Under the pieces are notes generated by a model, which made no database searches, was not told the DNA's origin, and saw only the letters and a list, made by a program, of their open reading frames with translations. A program made the translations under genes and the position numbers. A stretch of DNA of 64,000 nucleotides from Micromonospora lutea (GTDB lineage Bacteria; Actinomycetota; Actinomycetes; Mycobacteriales; Micromonosporaceae), in contig NZ_BOPB01000005.1 of the NCBI RefSeq assembly GCF_016863535.1, forward strand, positions 202,878-266,877, written 5' to 3'. Below are positions 28,305 to 36,090 of the stretch, in pieces. Numbering within the stretch: position 1 is the first letter of the stretch; every line of letters starts with the position of its first letter.

Positions 28305-29149
28305 GCCGGTGTCAACGTCTGACGTTGCCGGCCCAGGCCGTCGATCTCCAACTCGACCACGTCACCGGCGACCAGGTACGGCTTGGGCTCCGGCTGCCCG
28401 AGGGCGACACCGGCCGGGGTGCCGGTGTTGATGATGTCACCGGGGTAGAGCACCATGAACTGGCTCAGGTAGCGGACGATCTCGGCCACCGGAAAGACCA
28501 TGTCCTTGGTGGTGCCGTCCTGCCGCAGCACCCCGTTGACCCAGAGCCGCAGCCGCAGATCCTGTGGATCGGGGACCTCGTCGGCGGTCACCAGCCACGG
28601 GCCGAGCGGGTTGAACGTCTCGCAGGACTTGCCCTTGTCCCACTGGCCGCCCCGGTCGAGCTGGAACTCCCGCTCGGAGACGTCGTGGGAAATGGCGTAT
28701 CCGGCGACGCAGTCCCACGCCGCCTCGACCGACGGCAGGTAGCGCGCCTTGCGGCCGATGACGACGGCGAGTTCGACCTCCCAGTCGGTCCTGGTGCTGC
28801 CGCGGGGCACCAGCACGGCGTCGTCGGGACCGACCACCGTGTCGGCCGCCTTGAGGAAGACCACCGGTTCGGCGGGTAGTGCCGCCCCGGTCTCGGCCGC
28901 GTGGTCGCGGTAGTTCAACCCGATGCAGACGATCTTTCCGGGTCGCAGTGGGGGGCCGATCCGTAGCCCGGCGCCGTCGATCGGTGGCAGGTCGTGCGGG
29001 ACGAGGCCGGTCAGCCGAGCCAGGCCGTCGGCCGCCAGGAAACCGGCGTCGATGTCGCTGATCACGCCGCTGAGGTCACGAAGGTGGCCGGCCTCGTCGA
29101 GCAACGCCGGCGTCTCCTGTCCTGGCGGTCCTACTCGCAGCAGCTTCAC
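28301..29149 (-). CDS. FAH-fold hydrolase, probable 2,4-diketo-3-deoxy-L-fuconate hydrolase
   Basis: The 282-residue protein belongs to the fumarylacetoacetate hydrolase family: KIVCIGLNYRDHAAETG, the metal ligands in TDWEVELAVVIG, and SHDVSERE. Its length matches the 280-residue prokaryotic members. In the lower L-fucose pathway this enzyme splits 2,4-diketo-3-deoxy-L-fuconate into pyruvate and L-lactate. The assignment rests on the coupled SDR gene, on an L-fuconate dehydratase elsewhere in the window, and on the shared operator. The GTG at 29149 follows GGGGGCG. Other 2,4-diketo acids (rhamnonate or arabinonate series) are possible substrates. Confidence 0.75.
   Translation of the reverse strand: MKLLRVGPPGQETPALLDEAGHLRDLSGVISDIDAGFLAADGLARLTGLVPHDLPPIDGAGLRIGPPLRPGKIVCIGLNYRDHAAETGAALPAEPVVFLKAADTVVGPDDAVLVPRGSTRTDWEVELAVVIGRKARYLPSVEAAWDCVAGYAISHDVSEREFQLDRGGQWDKGKSCETFNPLGPWLVTADEVPDPQDLRLRLWVNGVLRQDGTTKDMVFPVAEIVRYLSQFMVLYPGDIINTGTPAGVALGQPEPKPYLVAGDVVELEIDGLGRQRQTLTPA
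28313..28327. promoter_or_regulatory. Intragenic copy of the fucose-regulon palindrome
   Basis: CAACGTC-T-GACGTTG is a perfect 15-bp palindrome with the regulon core ACGTC-T-GACGT. It lies in the last codons of the FAH-fold gene, about 10 bp upstream of the SDR start. It could be a roadblock or internal operator, or a coincidence of coding sequence. Confidence 0.3.
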
Positions 29150-29158
29150 CGTCGCCCC

Positions 29159-29201
29159 CTGATACCGCGTCACGTATGATCCGGCAAGACATGTGATGTC
29201 T
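29159..29201 (-). promoter_or_regulatory. Promoter and GntR-type operator of the FAH-SDR operon
   Basis: The palindrome AGACAT-GTG-ATGTCT spans 29187-29201, 38 bp upstream of the FAH-fold gene. Read on the minus strand, a -35-like TTGCCG (29187-29182) borders the palindrome and a -10-like TATCAG (29164-29159) follows after 17 bp. A repressor here would block the polymerase. The same palindrome type occurs at the fucose genes near 42.2 and 48.3 kb. Confidence 0.6.
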
Positions 29202-29246
29202 ATCAGTGATCGTGAGGCGCCACAAGACAGGTTGCCGGTCTCTGCC

Positions 29247-29879
29247 ATGCTCTGGGCCGTGACGACCGGCCAACCCCGTTCCCGCCGCCGCGCCCGCCGG
29301 ACCAGGTTCGGGCTCCTGTTCACCCTGGGTATCGTGATCGCCCTGGTCGTGGCGGCCGTGATCGTGCTGCGTCCGGCGGGGCCTCGACCGTTGTTCCAGA
29401 TGCCGGTCACCTGCGGGGAGACGTGGCAGGTCGGCACCTATCCGGGGCACGGCGAATACGATGTGGATTTCTTCCCGCTCTCCGGTGACCCGTGGGGTCA
29501 GCCGGTGCTCGCCTCGTACGAGGGCATCGTCACCGTGGCCGGGATCAACGGGTCGCTGGGTGGTCGTACCCCGGACAACCCGGACGGTCCCCGGGGCCGT
29601 GGCGGTGGTTACTGGGTGAAGATCGACCACGGTGGGCGGTGGGAGACGCAGTACCTGCACCTGTTGGAGCCGCCGATGGTGGAGGCCGGCGAGCGGGTGG
29701 TCCAGGGCCAGCAGATCGGCCGGATCGGCAGCACCGGCAACTCCGGCGCTCCCCACCTGCACTACGAGCAGCGGCGGGGCTGGCAGAAGGTGGAGACCTT
29801 CTTCGACGGCACCCCGTCCGGCATCACTGTGGATGACGCCGAGTACACGGTCCGGTTGACCAGCAACAACTGTCCGTAG
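29247..29879 (+). CDS. M23-family (LytM-type) peptidase-like protein
   Basis: The 210-residue product has an Arg-rich start and one membrane helix (FGLLFTLGIVIALVVAAVIVL), then an extracytoplasmic LytM domain. The zinc-site motifs are HGEYDVDF (H-x3-D) and HLHYEQ (HxH), so metal binding looks intact, and peptidoglycan cross-link cleavage is the family role. The start is uncertain: ATG at 29193 would lie inside the operator described for the divergent operon, so I prefer 29247; the GTG at 29259 is also possible. No link to fucose metabolism is implied. Confidence 0.75.
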   Translation: MLWAVTTGQPRSRRRARRTRFGLLFTLGIVIALVVAAVIVLRPAGPRPLFQMPVTCGETWQVGTYPGHGEYDVDFFPLSGDPWGQPVLASYEGIVTVAGINGSLGGRTPDNPDGPRGRGGGYWVKIDHGGRWETQYLHLLEPPMVEAGERVVQGQQIGRIGSTGNSGAPHLHYEQRRGWQKVETFFDGTPSGITVDDAEYTVRLTSNNCP

Positions 29880-29923
29880 CGAGCCGTGCTGACGGTGCGG
29901 CGGCCAACGACCGTCATGAAGGC

Positions 29924-30015
29924 TTGAAAACCTGTCAAGTTAGTGGGATATTCGGTGCGCGAGCCGTCCCTGCGATGGGAACGTGCTGGGCAAATTACCT
30001 ATTTAACCAATCGGT
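29924..30015 (+). promoter_or_regulatory. Sulfate-operon promoter and operator-like palindrome
   Basis: TTGAAA at 29924-29929 and GATATT at 29947-29952, 17 bp apart, form a good promoter. Downstream an A+T-rich 19-mer, ACCTATT-TAACC-AATCGGT (29997-30015), is an imperfect palindrome 40 bp before the subI start. It resembles Rrf2/CymR-style sulfur-control sites more than any sugar operator here, but that assignment is tentative. Confidence 0.5.
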
Positions 30016-30056
30016 TTTATTTAGTGCGGGCGCACTGGAGGAGGACGGGTTCGCAG

Positions 30057-31076
30057 ATGAGGCACCGGATCAGAGCAGTCAGCGCCCTGGCCGTGGTCGT
30101 CGGCATGGCCTTGGCGGGTTGCGGTGGCGGGGACGCCGCCGGCAGTTCCGCCACGCTGAGCATCGTCGGCTTCGCGGTACCCGAGGCGGCGAACAAGGCC
30201 ATCGCCGCGGAATGGAACAAGACCGAGGCGGGCAAGGGGGTCCGATTCCGCACCTCGTACGGTGCGTCCGGCGACCAGAGCCGGGCCGTCGTCTCCGGCC
30301 TCAAGGCCGACTACGTGCACTTCTCCGTCAGCAGCGACGTGACCCGGTTGGTCGAGGCCGGACTCGTCGAGGAGAGCTGGGACGACGGGCCGAACAAGGG
30401 CATCGTCTCGTCCTCGGTCGTGGTCCTGGCCGTACGCAAGGGCAACCCGAAGAACATCCAGGGCTGGGACGACCTGATCAAGCCGGGGATCGGCATCGTC
30501 ACGCCGAACCCCGCGTCGTCGGGTGCCGCCCGCTGGAACGCCCTCGCCGCCTGGGGGCACATCGCCGCCAACGGCGGCACCGAGGCCCAGGCCGAGGAGT
30601 ATCTCACCAAGCTCTTCGCCAACGTGGTGTCGTTGCCGGGCAGCGGCCGGGACGCCACCACCACCTTCCTCGGCGGCACCGGCGACGTCCTGCTGGCCTA
30701 CGAGAACGAGACGATCCTGGCCCGGCAGAACGGTGAGGACCTCGACTGGGTCCTGCCGCCCACCACCATCCTGATCCAGAACCCGGGTGCCATCCTCACC
30801 GACGCCGACCCGAAGGCGAAGGAGTGGCTGGACTTCGTGCTCGGCCCGCAGGGTCAGCGGCAGTTCGCGCTGACCGGCTTCCGGCCGATCATCGACGGCG
30901 TCGACACCAGTGGCATCGAGGGGGCCCTCGACCCGAACGACCCGTTCCCCGCACCGCGGAAGTTGCTGACGGTCGACACGGACTTCGAGAGCTGGTCGGC
31001 GCTGTCGAAGAAGTTCTTCGACGAGAGCGACGGCATCGTCACCAAGGTCATCGCGGCTTCCGGGAAGGCGAAGTGA
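30057..31076 (+). CDS. subI: Sulfate/thiosulfate-binding lipoprotein
   Basis: The 339-residue protein starts with a lipoprotein signal (ALAGC, Cys22) and is the extracellular binding component of a sulfate ABC importer. Family blocks include NPKNIQGWDDLIKPGIGIVTPNPASSGAARWN and the GTGDVLLAYENE region, with the LPPTTILIQNP stretch near residue 240. It should bind sulfate or thiosulfate and deliver it to CysT/CysW. A strong GGAGGAGG lies about ten bases before the ATG. It is the first gene of a four-gene operon with overlapping starts. Confidence 0.93.
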   Translation: MRHRIRAVSALAVVVGMALAGCGGGDAAGSSATLSIVGFAVPEAANKAIAAEWNKTEAGKGVRFRTSYGASGDQSRAVVSGLKADYVHFSVSSDVTRLVEAGLVEESWDDGPNKGIVSSSVVVLAVRKGNPKNIQGWDDLIKPGIGIVTPNPASSGAARWNALAAWGHIAANGGTEAQAEEYLTKLFANVVSLPGSGRDATTTFLGGTGDVLLAYENETILARQNGEDLDWVLPPTTILIQNPGAILTDADPKAKEWLDFVLGPQGQRQFALTGFRPIIDGVDTSGIEGALDPNDPFPAPRKLLTVDTDFESWSALSKKFFDESDGIVTKVIAASGKAK

Positions 31077-31921
31077 CCTCGACGACTCTGGTACCGGACC
31101 GGCCGGCGGGTGACCGTCGGCCGGCCCGGGCCGGGCTGCCGCTGACCCGGGTCTCCGGTCTGGGCCTCGGCGTCGCCATGGTGTGGTTCAGCCTGCTGGT
31201 GCTGATCCCACTAGCCGCCGTGGTGGCGACCGCCGCCGAGGGCGGCTGGGCGGGGTTCTGGCGAACGGTCACCAACGAGCAGACCGCCGCCACGCTGCGG
31301 CTCACCGTGGGTACCGCGCTGCTCGTCACGCTGGTCAACGTCGTCATGGGCACCCTGATCGCCTGGGTGCTGGTACGGGACCACTTCGTCGGCAAACGGG
31401 CCCTCGAAGTCCTCATCGACGTGCCGTTCGCGCTGCCGACGATCGTCGCCGGTCTGGTGCTGCTGTCGCTGTACGGGCCGGACAGCCCGCTCGGCGTCAA
31501 CATCGCCAACACCAGGATCGCGGTGTTCCTCGCCTTCCTCTTCGTCACGTTGCCGTTCGTCGTGCGGACGGTGCAGCCGGTGCTGGCCGAGCTTGATCCG
31601 GAGGCCGAGGAAGCGGCAGCCTCGCTGGGCGCGAGCCGGCTCGTCACGTTCCGACGCATCATCCTGCCCAGCCTCATCCCAGCCATCGCCGCCGGCGCCG
31701 CGCTCTCCTTCGCCCGCGCCGTCGGTGAGTACGGCTCCCTGGTCCTGCTCTCCGGCAACCTGCCGATGCGTACCGAGGTGGCCTCGGTGCGGATCCTCAG
31801 CAGCGTCGAGAACGACAACCCGGACAGCGCGGCAGCGGTCGCGGTGGTGCTGCTGGCCGTCTCGCTCGCCGTCATCGTGTTCCTCGACGTCATCCAGCGG
31901 AGGGTGGTGCGCCGTGGCTGA
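31073..31921 (+). CDS. cysT: Sulfate ABC transporter permease CysT
   Basis: The 282-residue membrane protein has six predicted helices and the EAA loop EEAAASLGASRLVTFRRIILPSL that docks onto the ATPase. Sequence around PFALPTIVAGLVLLSLYGP is typical of CysT (CysU). Translation begins at a GTG overlapping the subI stop (GTGA). Together with CysW it forms the membrane channel. Confidence 0.93.
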   Translation: MTSTTLVPDRPAGDRRPARAGLPLTRVSGLGLGVAMVWFSLLVLIPLAAVVATAAEGGWAGFWRTVTNEQTAATLRLTVGTALLVTLVNVVMGTLIAWVLVRDHFVGKRALEVLIDVPFALPTIVAGLVLLSLYGPDSPLGVNIANTRIAVFLAFLFVTLPFVVRTVQPVLAELDPEAEEAAASLGASRLVTFRRIILPSLIPAIAAGAALSFARAVGEYGSLVLLSGNLPMRTEVASVRILSSVENDNPDSAAAVAVVLLAVSLAVIVFLDVIQRRVVRRG

Positions 31922-32750
31922 CAGTTCGATCGCCGCCCGTACCCCGGTCGGTCGCCGTCCCGCCCGCCATGTCCTGCGCGCCGTGGTGGTGGCCTACCTG
32001 TTCTTCCTGGTGGCCTGGCCGTTGTATCTGGTGGGGCGCAACGCCTTCGCCGACGGGCTGGCCAGTTTCCGGGCCATCCTCACCGACCCCGACGTGACCC
32101 ACGCGTTGCAACTCACCGTGGTGATCGCGGTGGTCGCCGTGGTCATCAACACGGTGTTCGGTGTCGGCATCTCGATGCTGCTGGTCCGCTACGACTTCCC
32201 CGGCAAGCGGGCGCTCAACGCCCTGCTCGACATGCCGCTGTCGGTCTCACCGATCGTCGTCGGGCTCGCGTTGATCCTGGTCTACGGCGGTCGTGACGGC
32301 TGGTTCGGTCCGACCCTGGAGGCGGCCGGGTTCCAGATCATCTTCGCGGTGCCGGGCATGGTGATGGCCACGGTGTTCGTCGCCCTGCCGTTGGTCATCC
32401 GGGAGGTCGTGCCGGTGTTGCAGGAGGTCGGCGACGAGCAGGAACAGGCCGCCCGCAGCCTCGGCGCCAATGCCTGGCAGACGTTCCGTCGGATCACGCT
32501 GCCGTCCATCAAGTGGGGCGTGATCTACGGGGTCGTGCTCAGCCTCGCCCGCTCGCTCGGCGAGTTCGGCGCGGTCAAGGTGGTGTCCGGCAACGTGCTC
32601 GGTGACACCCGTACGGCCACCCTCGTGGTGGAGGAGAAGTACCTCAACTTCGACAAGGGCGGGGCGTACGCCACCGCCTTCCTCCTCGCACTCGTCGCGG
32701 TGGCCTGCATCATCGTCGTGTCCGTTCTCAGGCCGAAGGAAGAGCGTTGA
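31914..32750 (+). CDS. cysW: Sulfate ABC transporter permease CysW
   Basis: The 278-residue second permease has six membrane helices and the EAA loop [23 protein letters not shown]. The block [18 protein letters not shown] matches CysW. It starts at a GTG eight bases before the cysT stop codon ends, with GGAGG upstream, so translation is coupled. The C-terminal [18 protein letters not shown] is also a CysW signature. Confidence 0.93.
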   Translation: MADSSIAARTPVGRRPARHVLRAVVVAYLFFLVAWPLYLVGRNAFADGLASFRAILTDPDVTHALQLTVVIAVVAVVINTVFGVGISMLLVRYDFPGKRALNALLDMPLSVSPIVVGLALILVYGGRDGWFGPTLEAAGFQIIFAVPGMVMATVFVALPLVIREVVPVLQEVGDEQEQAARSLGANAWQTFRRITLPSIKWGVIYGVVLSLARSLGEFGAVKVVSGNVLGDTRTATLVVEEKYLNFDKGGAYATAFLLALVAVACIIVVSVLRPKEER

Positions 32751-33733
32751 GCATCGAGATCTCCCACGTCGGCAAGCGGTTCGCGGACTTCGTCGCACTG
32801 GACGACGTGTCGTTGAGCATCAAGGCCGGTCGGCTCACGGCGCTGCTCGGTCCCTCCGGCGGCGGTAAGTCCACCCTGCTCCGGATCATCGCGGGTCTGG
32901 AGCGCGCCGACACCGGGCGGGTCGAGATCGACGGGGTGGACGCCACCAGGCTGCCTCCGCAGCAGCGCAACGTCGGGTTCGTCTTCCAGCACTACGCGGC
33001 CTTCAAACACCTGTCGGTACGCCGCAACGTGGCTTTCGGTTTGGAGATCCGCAAGCGGTCCAAGGAGGAGATCCGACGGCGGGTCGACGAACTGCTGGCC
33101 CTGGTCCATCTGGGACAGTTCGGCGACCGGCTGCCCACGCAGCTCTCCGGCGGGCAGCGGCAGCGGATGGCGCTGGCCCGCGCCCTGGCCGTGGAGCCGA
33201 CGGTGTTGCTGCTCGACGAGCCGTTCGGCGCCCTCGACGCGAAGGTCCGCAAGGAACTGCGGGACTGGCTGCGCCGGCTGCACGACGAGGTGCACGTCAC
33301 CACCGTCTTCGTCACCCACGACCAGGAGGAGGCGCTTGAGGTCGCCGACGAGATCGTGGTGATCAACGACGGGCGAGTGGAACAGGTCGGCGCGCCGGAC
33401 GACCTGTACGACCGCCCGGCGAACGAGTTCGTCATGCGCTTCCTCGGCCCGGTCACCCAGCTCGGCGACCAACTCGTGCGTCCCCACGACCTTCAGCTCA
33501 CGACCGACGGCGGCGACGGCGTGCCCGGCCGGATCACCCGGGTCACCCGGATCGGTTTCGAGATCCGGGTCGAGGTCACCACGGCCGACGGACAGCCGGT
33601 CACGGTGACCCTCACCCGCAACGAGCTTCTCGCCCTCGGCATCGGGATCGGCACCGACGTACGACTCCGCATCGCCCCCAACACCCCCACCCCAACCCTG
33701 CCCCCCACCCCAACCCTGGCCCCTGCCCACTAG
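32747..33733 (+). CDS. cysA: Sulfate ABC transporter ATPase CysA
   Basis: The 328-residue ATPase carries Walker [10 protein letters not shown], the signature [15 protein letters not shown], Walker [12 protein letters not shown] and the switch His in VTHDQEEA. A shortened C-terminal TOBE-like domain follows. The start is an uncommon TTG in the cysW stop (TTGA), preceded by GAAGGAAG. The last 20 residues are a Pro/Thr-rich tail coded by two copies of CACCCCAACCCTG, which is unusual for CysA and may be a recent repeat expansion. Confidence 0.93.
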   Translation: MSIEISHVGKRFADFVALDDVSLSIKAGRLTALLGPSGGGKSTLLRIIAGLERADTGRVEIDGVDATRLPPQQRNVGFVFQHYAAFKHLSVRRNVAFGLEIRKRSKEEIRRRVDELLALVHLGQFGDRLPTQLSGGQRQRMALARALAVEPTVLLLDEPFGALDAKVRKELRDWLRRLHDEVHVTTVFVTHDQEEALEVADEIVVINDGRVEQVGAPDDLYDRPANEFVMRFLGPVTQLGDQLVRPHDLQLTTDGGDGVPGRITRVTRIGFEIRVEVTTADGQPVTVTLTRNELLALGIGIGTDVRLRIAPNTPTPTLPPTPTLAPAH

Positions 33734-33824
33734 CGGTGGGTGGTGCTGGGGCACGGGTTCGAGGTGGTTTCGATGGTCAGCGGGGACTGGGCGGGGGGCG
33801 AGGTGGACGGGCGTTGCCGGTACC

Positions 33825-34772
33825 TCACTCGGCGACGGTGGCTGCGATCCGGGAAACCAGGCCGACGGCGGGGTCGTAGCGGACCGGGACGGGATCGCTG
33901 AGTTCACCGACGAACTCGCCGTCGGCGTGCTCGACGAAGCCGATGAGGGACCATCCGTCACCGTCGGGAACCAGGCGCGGCGCGTACAGGTGCGGTTGCG
34001 GAACCGGCCGGGCGGCGGCGATGTCCCACGGTCCCCGCACCGTGGGACCGGTGGCCACCCAGAGCCGCTGCCCGGCTTCCCGGCCGGCGGCGAAGGCGTT
34101 GGTGCAGAACAGCAGCAGCGGCTGCCCGTCGACGACGGCGACCTGCGGCACCTCCAGGTGACCGAACCCGGCCGGGGTGGTCAGTGGCGGCCGGACCGTC
34201 CAGTTCACCAGGTCGGGGGAGGTGGCATGGCCGATGACACCGCGTGCGTCACCCGGTCCCTGGTTGGTACGGGCGGTGATGAGCATGTGCCAGCCGTCGC
34301 CGTCGGGGTCCGGGAAGACCCACGGGTCGCGCCAGGCCTGCTCGTACCACATCTCGCGGTCGAACAGCTCGTACCAGGTCGGGTCGGCTTCCAGCAGTGG
34401 CGCGTCGCCGTGCCGGTGCCAGCTGACCAGGTCGTCGGAGACGGCCAGGCCGATGCGCTGCACCAGGCCGTCCTCGGCCCGGCTGACCCCGGTGTAGAAG
34501 AGGTACCACCGACCGTCCGGTCCGCGCACCGTGCAGCCGGTCCAGGTCGCCAGGTCGTCCCAGGCGGGCGCCTCGGCCGGTACGAGGGCGTCGGCGTGCA
34601 GCTGCCAGGAGCGGAGGTCGGTGGAGACCGCGTGGCCGATCGAGGCGCGCCGGTGCCGACGGTGCGGGTCGAGCAGTGCCCGGGAGGCGCGCAGGAAGAA
34701 CGCGTGCCAGCGGCCGGCGTCGTCCTGGGCGTACCAGCTGTCCCACACCCAGTGGTCGGGCAGTCGAAGCAT
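33825..34772 (-). CDS. Cytoplasmic clan GH-J hydrolase (GH32/GH68-like)
   Basis: The 315-residue protein is a five-bladed propeller-type glycosidase of the GH32/GH68 clan. The likely nucleophile is in WVWDSW (near residue 11), where levansucrases have the same motif; the transition-state Asp is in WRDPWVF, and the acid/base Glu in HLEVPQV. There is no signal peptide, so it probably acts on an imported fructose-containing or related oligosaccharide. It lies downstream of the LacI gene, in the same direction, with a LacI-type operator just before it. No Shine-Dalgarno is visible for the ATG at 34772. Family GH32 versus GH68 is undecided. Confidence 0.7.
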   Translation of the reverse strand: MLRLPDHWVWDSWYAQDDAGRWHAFFLRASRALLDPHRRHRRASIGHAVSTDLRSWQLHADALVPAEAPAWDDLATWTGCTVRGPDGRWYLFYTGVSRAEDGLVQRIGLAVSDDLVSWHRHGDAPLLEADPTWYELFDREMWYEQAWRDPWVFPDPDGDGWHMLITARTNQGPGDARGVIGHATSPDLVNWTVRPPLTTPAGFGHLEVPQVAVVDGQPLLLFCTNAFAAGREAGQRLWVATGPTVRGPWDIAAARPVPQPHLYAPRLVPDGDGWSLIGFVEHADGEFVGELSDPVPVRYDPAVGLVSRIAATVAE

Positions 34773-34787
34773 GGCGGGAAACGTACC

Positions 34788-34803
34788 AGTGAATCGGTTT
34801 AGC
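34788..34803. promoter_or_regulatory. LacI-type operator before the GH-J hydrolase
   Basis: Read on the minus strand the site is GCTAAA-CCGA-TTCACT, matching 12 of 16 positions of the perfect palindrome at 36049-36064. It lies 16 bp upstream of the hydrolase start, so the hydrolase probably belongs to the same LacI regulon as the divergent importer. Confidence 0.55.
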
Positions 34804-34846
34804 GGCCACGGTGGGTGCTGCCCACCCTGACCAGGGGACGTGCGGA

Positions 34847-35872
34847 TCAGGCGGCAGGGGCAGCCACGGATCGCCGTCGACGCAGCGGCATCGGGACGAA
34901 CGACGCGCCACCGTCCCCGCCGTCGAGCAGCACCTCCACCGCGCGGCGGCCCATCTCCTCGTGTGGCAGCGCCGCGGTGGACAGCCCCGGACGCAGCCAC
35001 GCGGCGATCGGGTCGTCGTCGAAGGAGATCACTGAAAGGTCCCCGGGAATGGTCAGCCCGGCCTCGCCGAGCGCCTGGTACGCGCCGAAGGCGAGGCGGT
35101 CGTTCATGCAGATCACCGCGCTGGGGCGGGTTGGGCGGTCCAGCAGCGTACGCATGGCGTCGTAGCCGTGCTCCGGCAGCCACTCCGGGCAGAAGCTCTC
35201 GGTGAGCAGGGAAACGCCGGCGGCGGCGAGGGCGCCCCGGATGCCACGCAACCGGGCATCGGCGGCCAGCGAGATCTCCGGGTCACGTTCCTTCTGCCGG
35301 TTGCGACCGATCACGGCGATCCGGTCCCGGTGGCCCTCAGCGAGCAGTGTCTCGGCAGCCATCGCGCCGGCGCCCTCGTCGTCGGGCAGTACGCAGGGCA
35401 GCGACTCTGGACTGGTGGCGTTGAGCAGCACCACCGGCCCGCCGAGGATGGCCGGCGGCACCGCCAGTCGACGGGTCGCCATGGCCGCGTAGATCACACC
35501 GTCGACCTGACGGTCGAGGATCGCCTCGATGGCGTACCGCTCGAACGTCGCGTCGCCCTGCGTCTCGGTGATCAGCAGGACGTGGTCACGCTCGCGGGCG
35601 GCGTCCAGGGCGCCCCGGATGAGACCACCGGCGAAGCGGGTGGTGGCGACGATGTCGGAGACGAACGCGATGGTGGCGGTCTTGCGGGTGCGTAGGCTGC
35701 GGGCGGCGACGTTGGGGCGGTAGCCGAGCTCCTCCGCGGCCGCGAAGACCCGCTGGTGCGCCTCGGCGGAGAGCCGGGTGCCCTCGCGCCCGTTCAGCAC
35801 CATCGACGCGGCGGTCTTGGACAGACCCGCGCGTCGCGCCACGTCGGCCAGTGTCGCTCTCTCCCGACCCAT
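34847..35872 (-). CDS. LacI-family sugar regulator
   Basis: The 341-residue protein has a LacI headpiece (LADVARRAGLSKTAASMVLNG, with the hinge helix RPNVAARSLRT) and a periplasmic-binding-protein-like effector domain ending in the usual SVISFDDDPIA region. It lies between the GH-J hydrolase and the divergent CUT1 importer, and both have similar palindromes in their promoters. GGAGGACGC precedes the ATG. It should repress these genes until the imported sugar or a product binds. The effector is unknown. Confidence 0.9.
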   Translation of the reverse strand: MGRERATLADVARRAGLSKTAASMVLNGREGTRLSAEAHQRVFAAAEELGYRPNVAARSLRTRKTATIAFVSDIVATTRFAGGLIRGALDAARERDHVLLITETQGDATFERYAIEAILDRQVDGVIYAAMATRRLAVPPAILGGPVVLLNATSPESLPCVLPDDEGAGAMAAETLLAEGHRDRIAVIGRNRQKERDPEISLAADARLRGIRGALAAAGVSLLTESFCPEWLPEHGYDAMRTLLDRPTRPSAVICMNDRLAFGAYQALGEAGLTIPGDLSVISFDDDPIAAWLRPGLSTAALPHEEMGRRAVEVLLDGGDGGASFVPMPLRRRRSVAAPAA

Positions 35873-36017
35873 TGCGTCCTCCGTTCACGGCGGTGCGTAA
35901 CGACGCCGCCGCCGTCCCATCATGGCGGGTCGCGTCGCCTCCGTGTGCACGGGCCGCGTCCAGGCGCTGCGCGAGCCGATGGAGCAGATCCGTTTCCAGA
36001 CCGTTGCGAACTCGTCC

Positions 36018-36064
36018 TTGACAGTCACCGGTGACGCGCGCATGCTCTGCTAAATCAGTTTAGC
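36018..36064 (+). promoter_or_regulatory. Promoter and LacI operator of the CUT1 importer
   Basis: A consensus -35 TTGACA (36018-36023) is followed after 17 bp by CATGCT (36041-36046). Immediately downstream is the perfect palindrome GCTAAA-TCAG-TTTAGC (36049-36064), 27 bp before the binding-protein start. LacI binding here would block initiation. Confidence 0.7.
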
Positions 36065-36090
36065 GACGCGTTTTAGTCAAGGAGCTAGAG

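Noticed and set aside
33676..33733. Short tandem repeats at the end of cysA as a CRISPR or mobile element trace
   Set aside because: There are only two copies of about 13 bp, in frame and coding for a Pro/Thr tail, without spacers.
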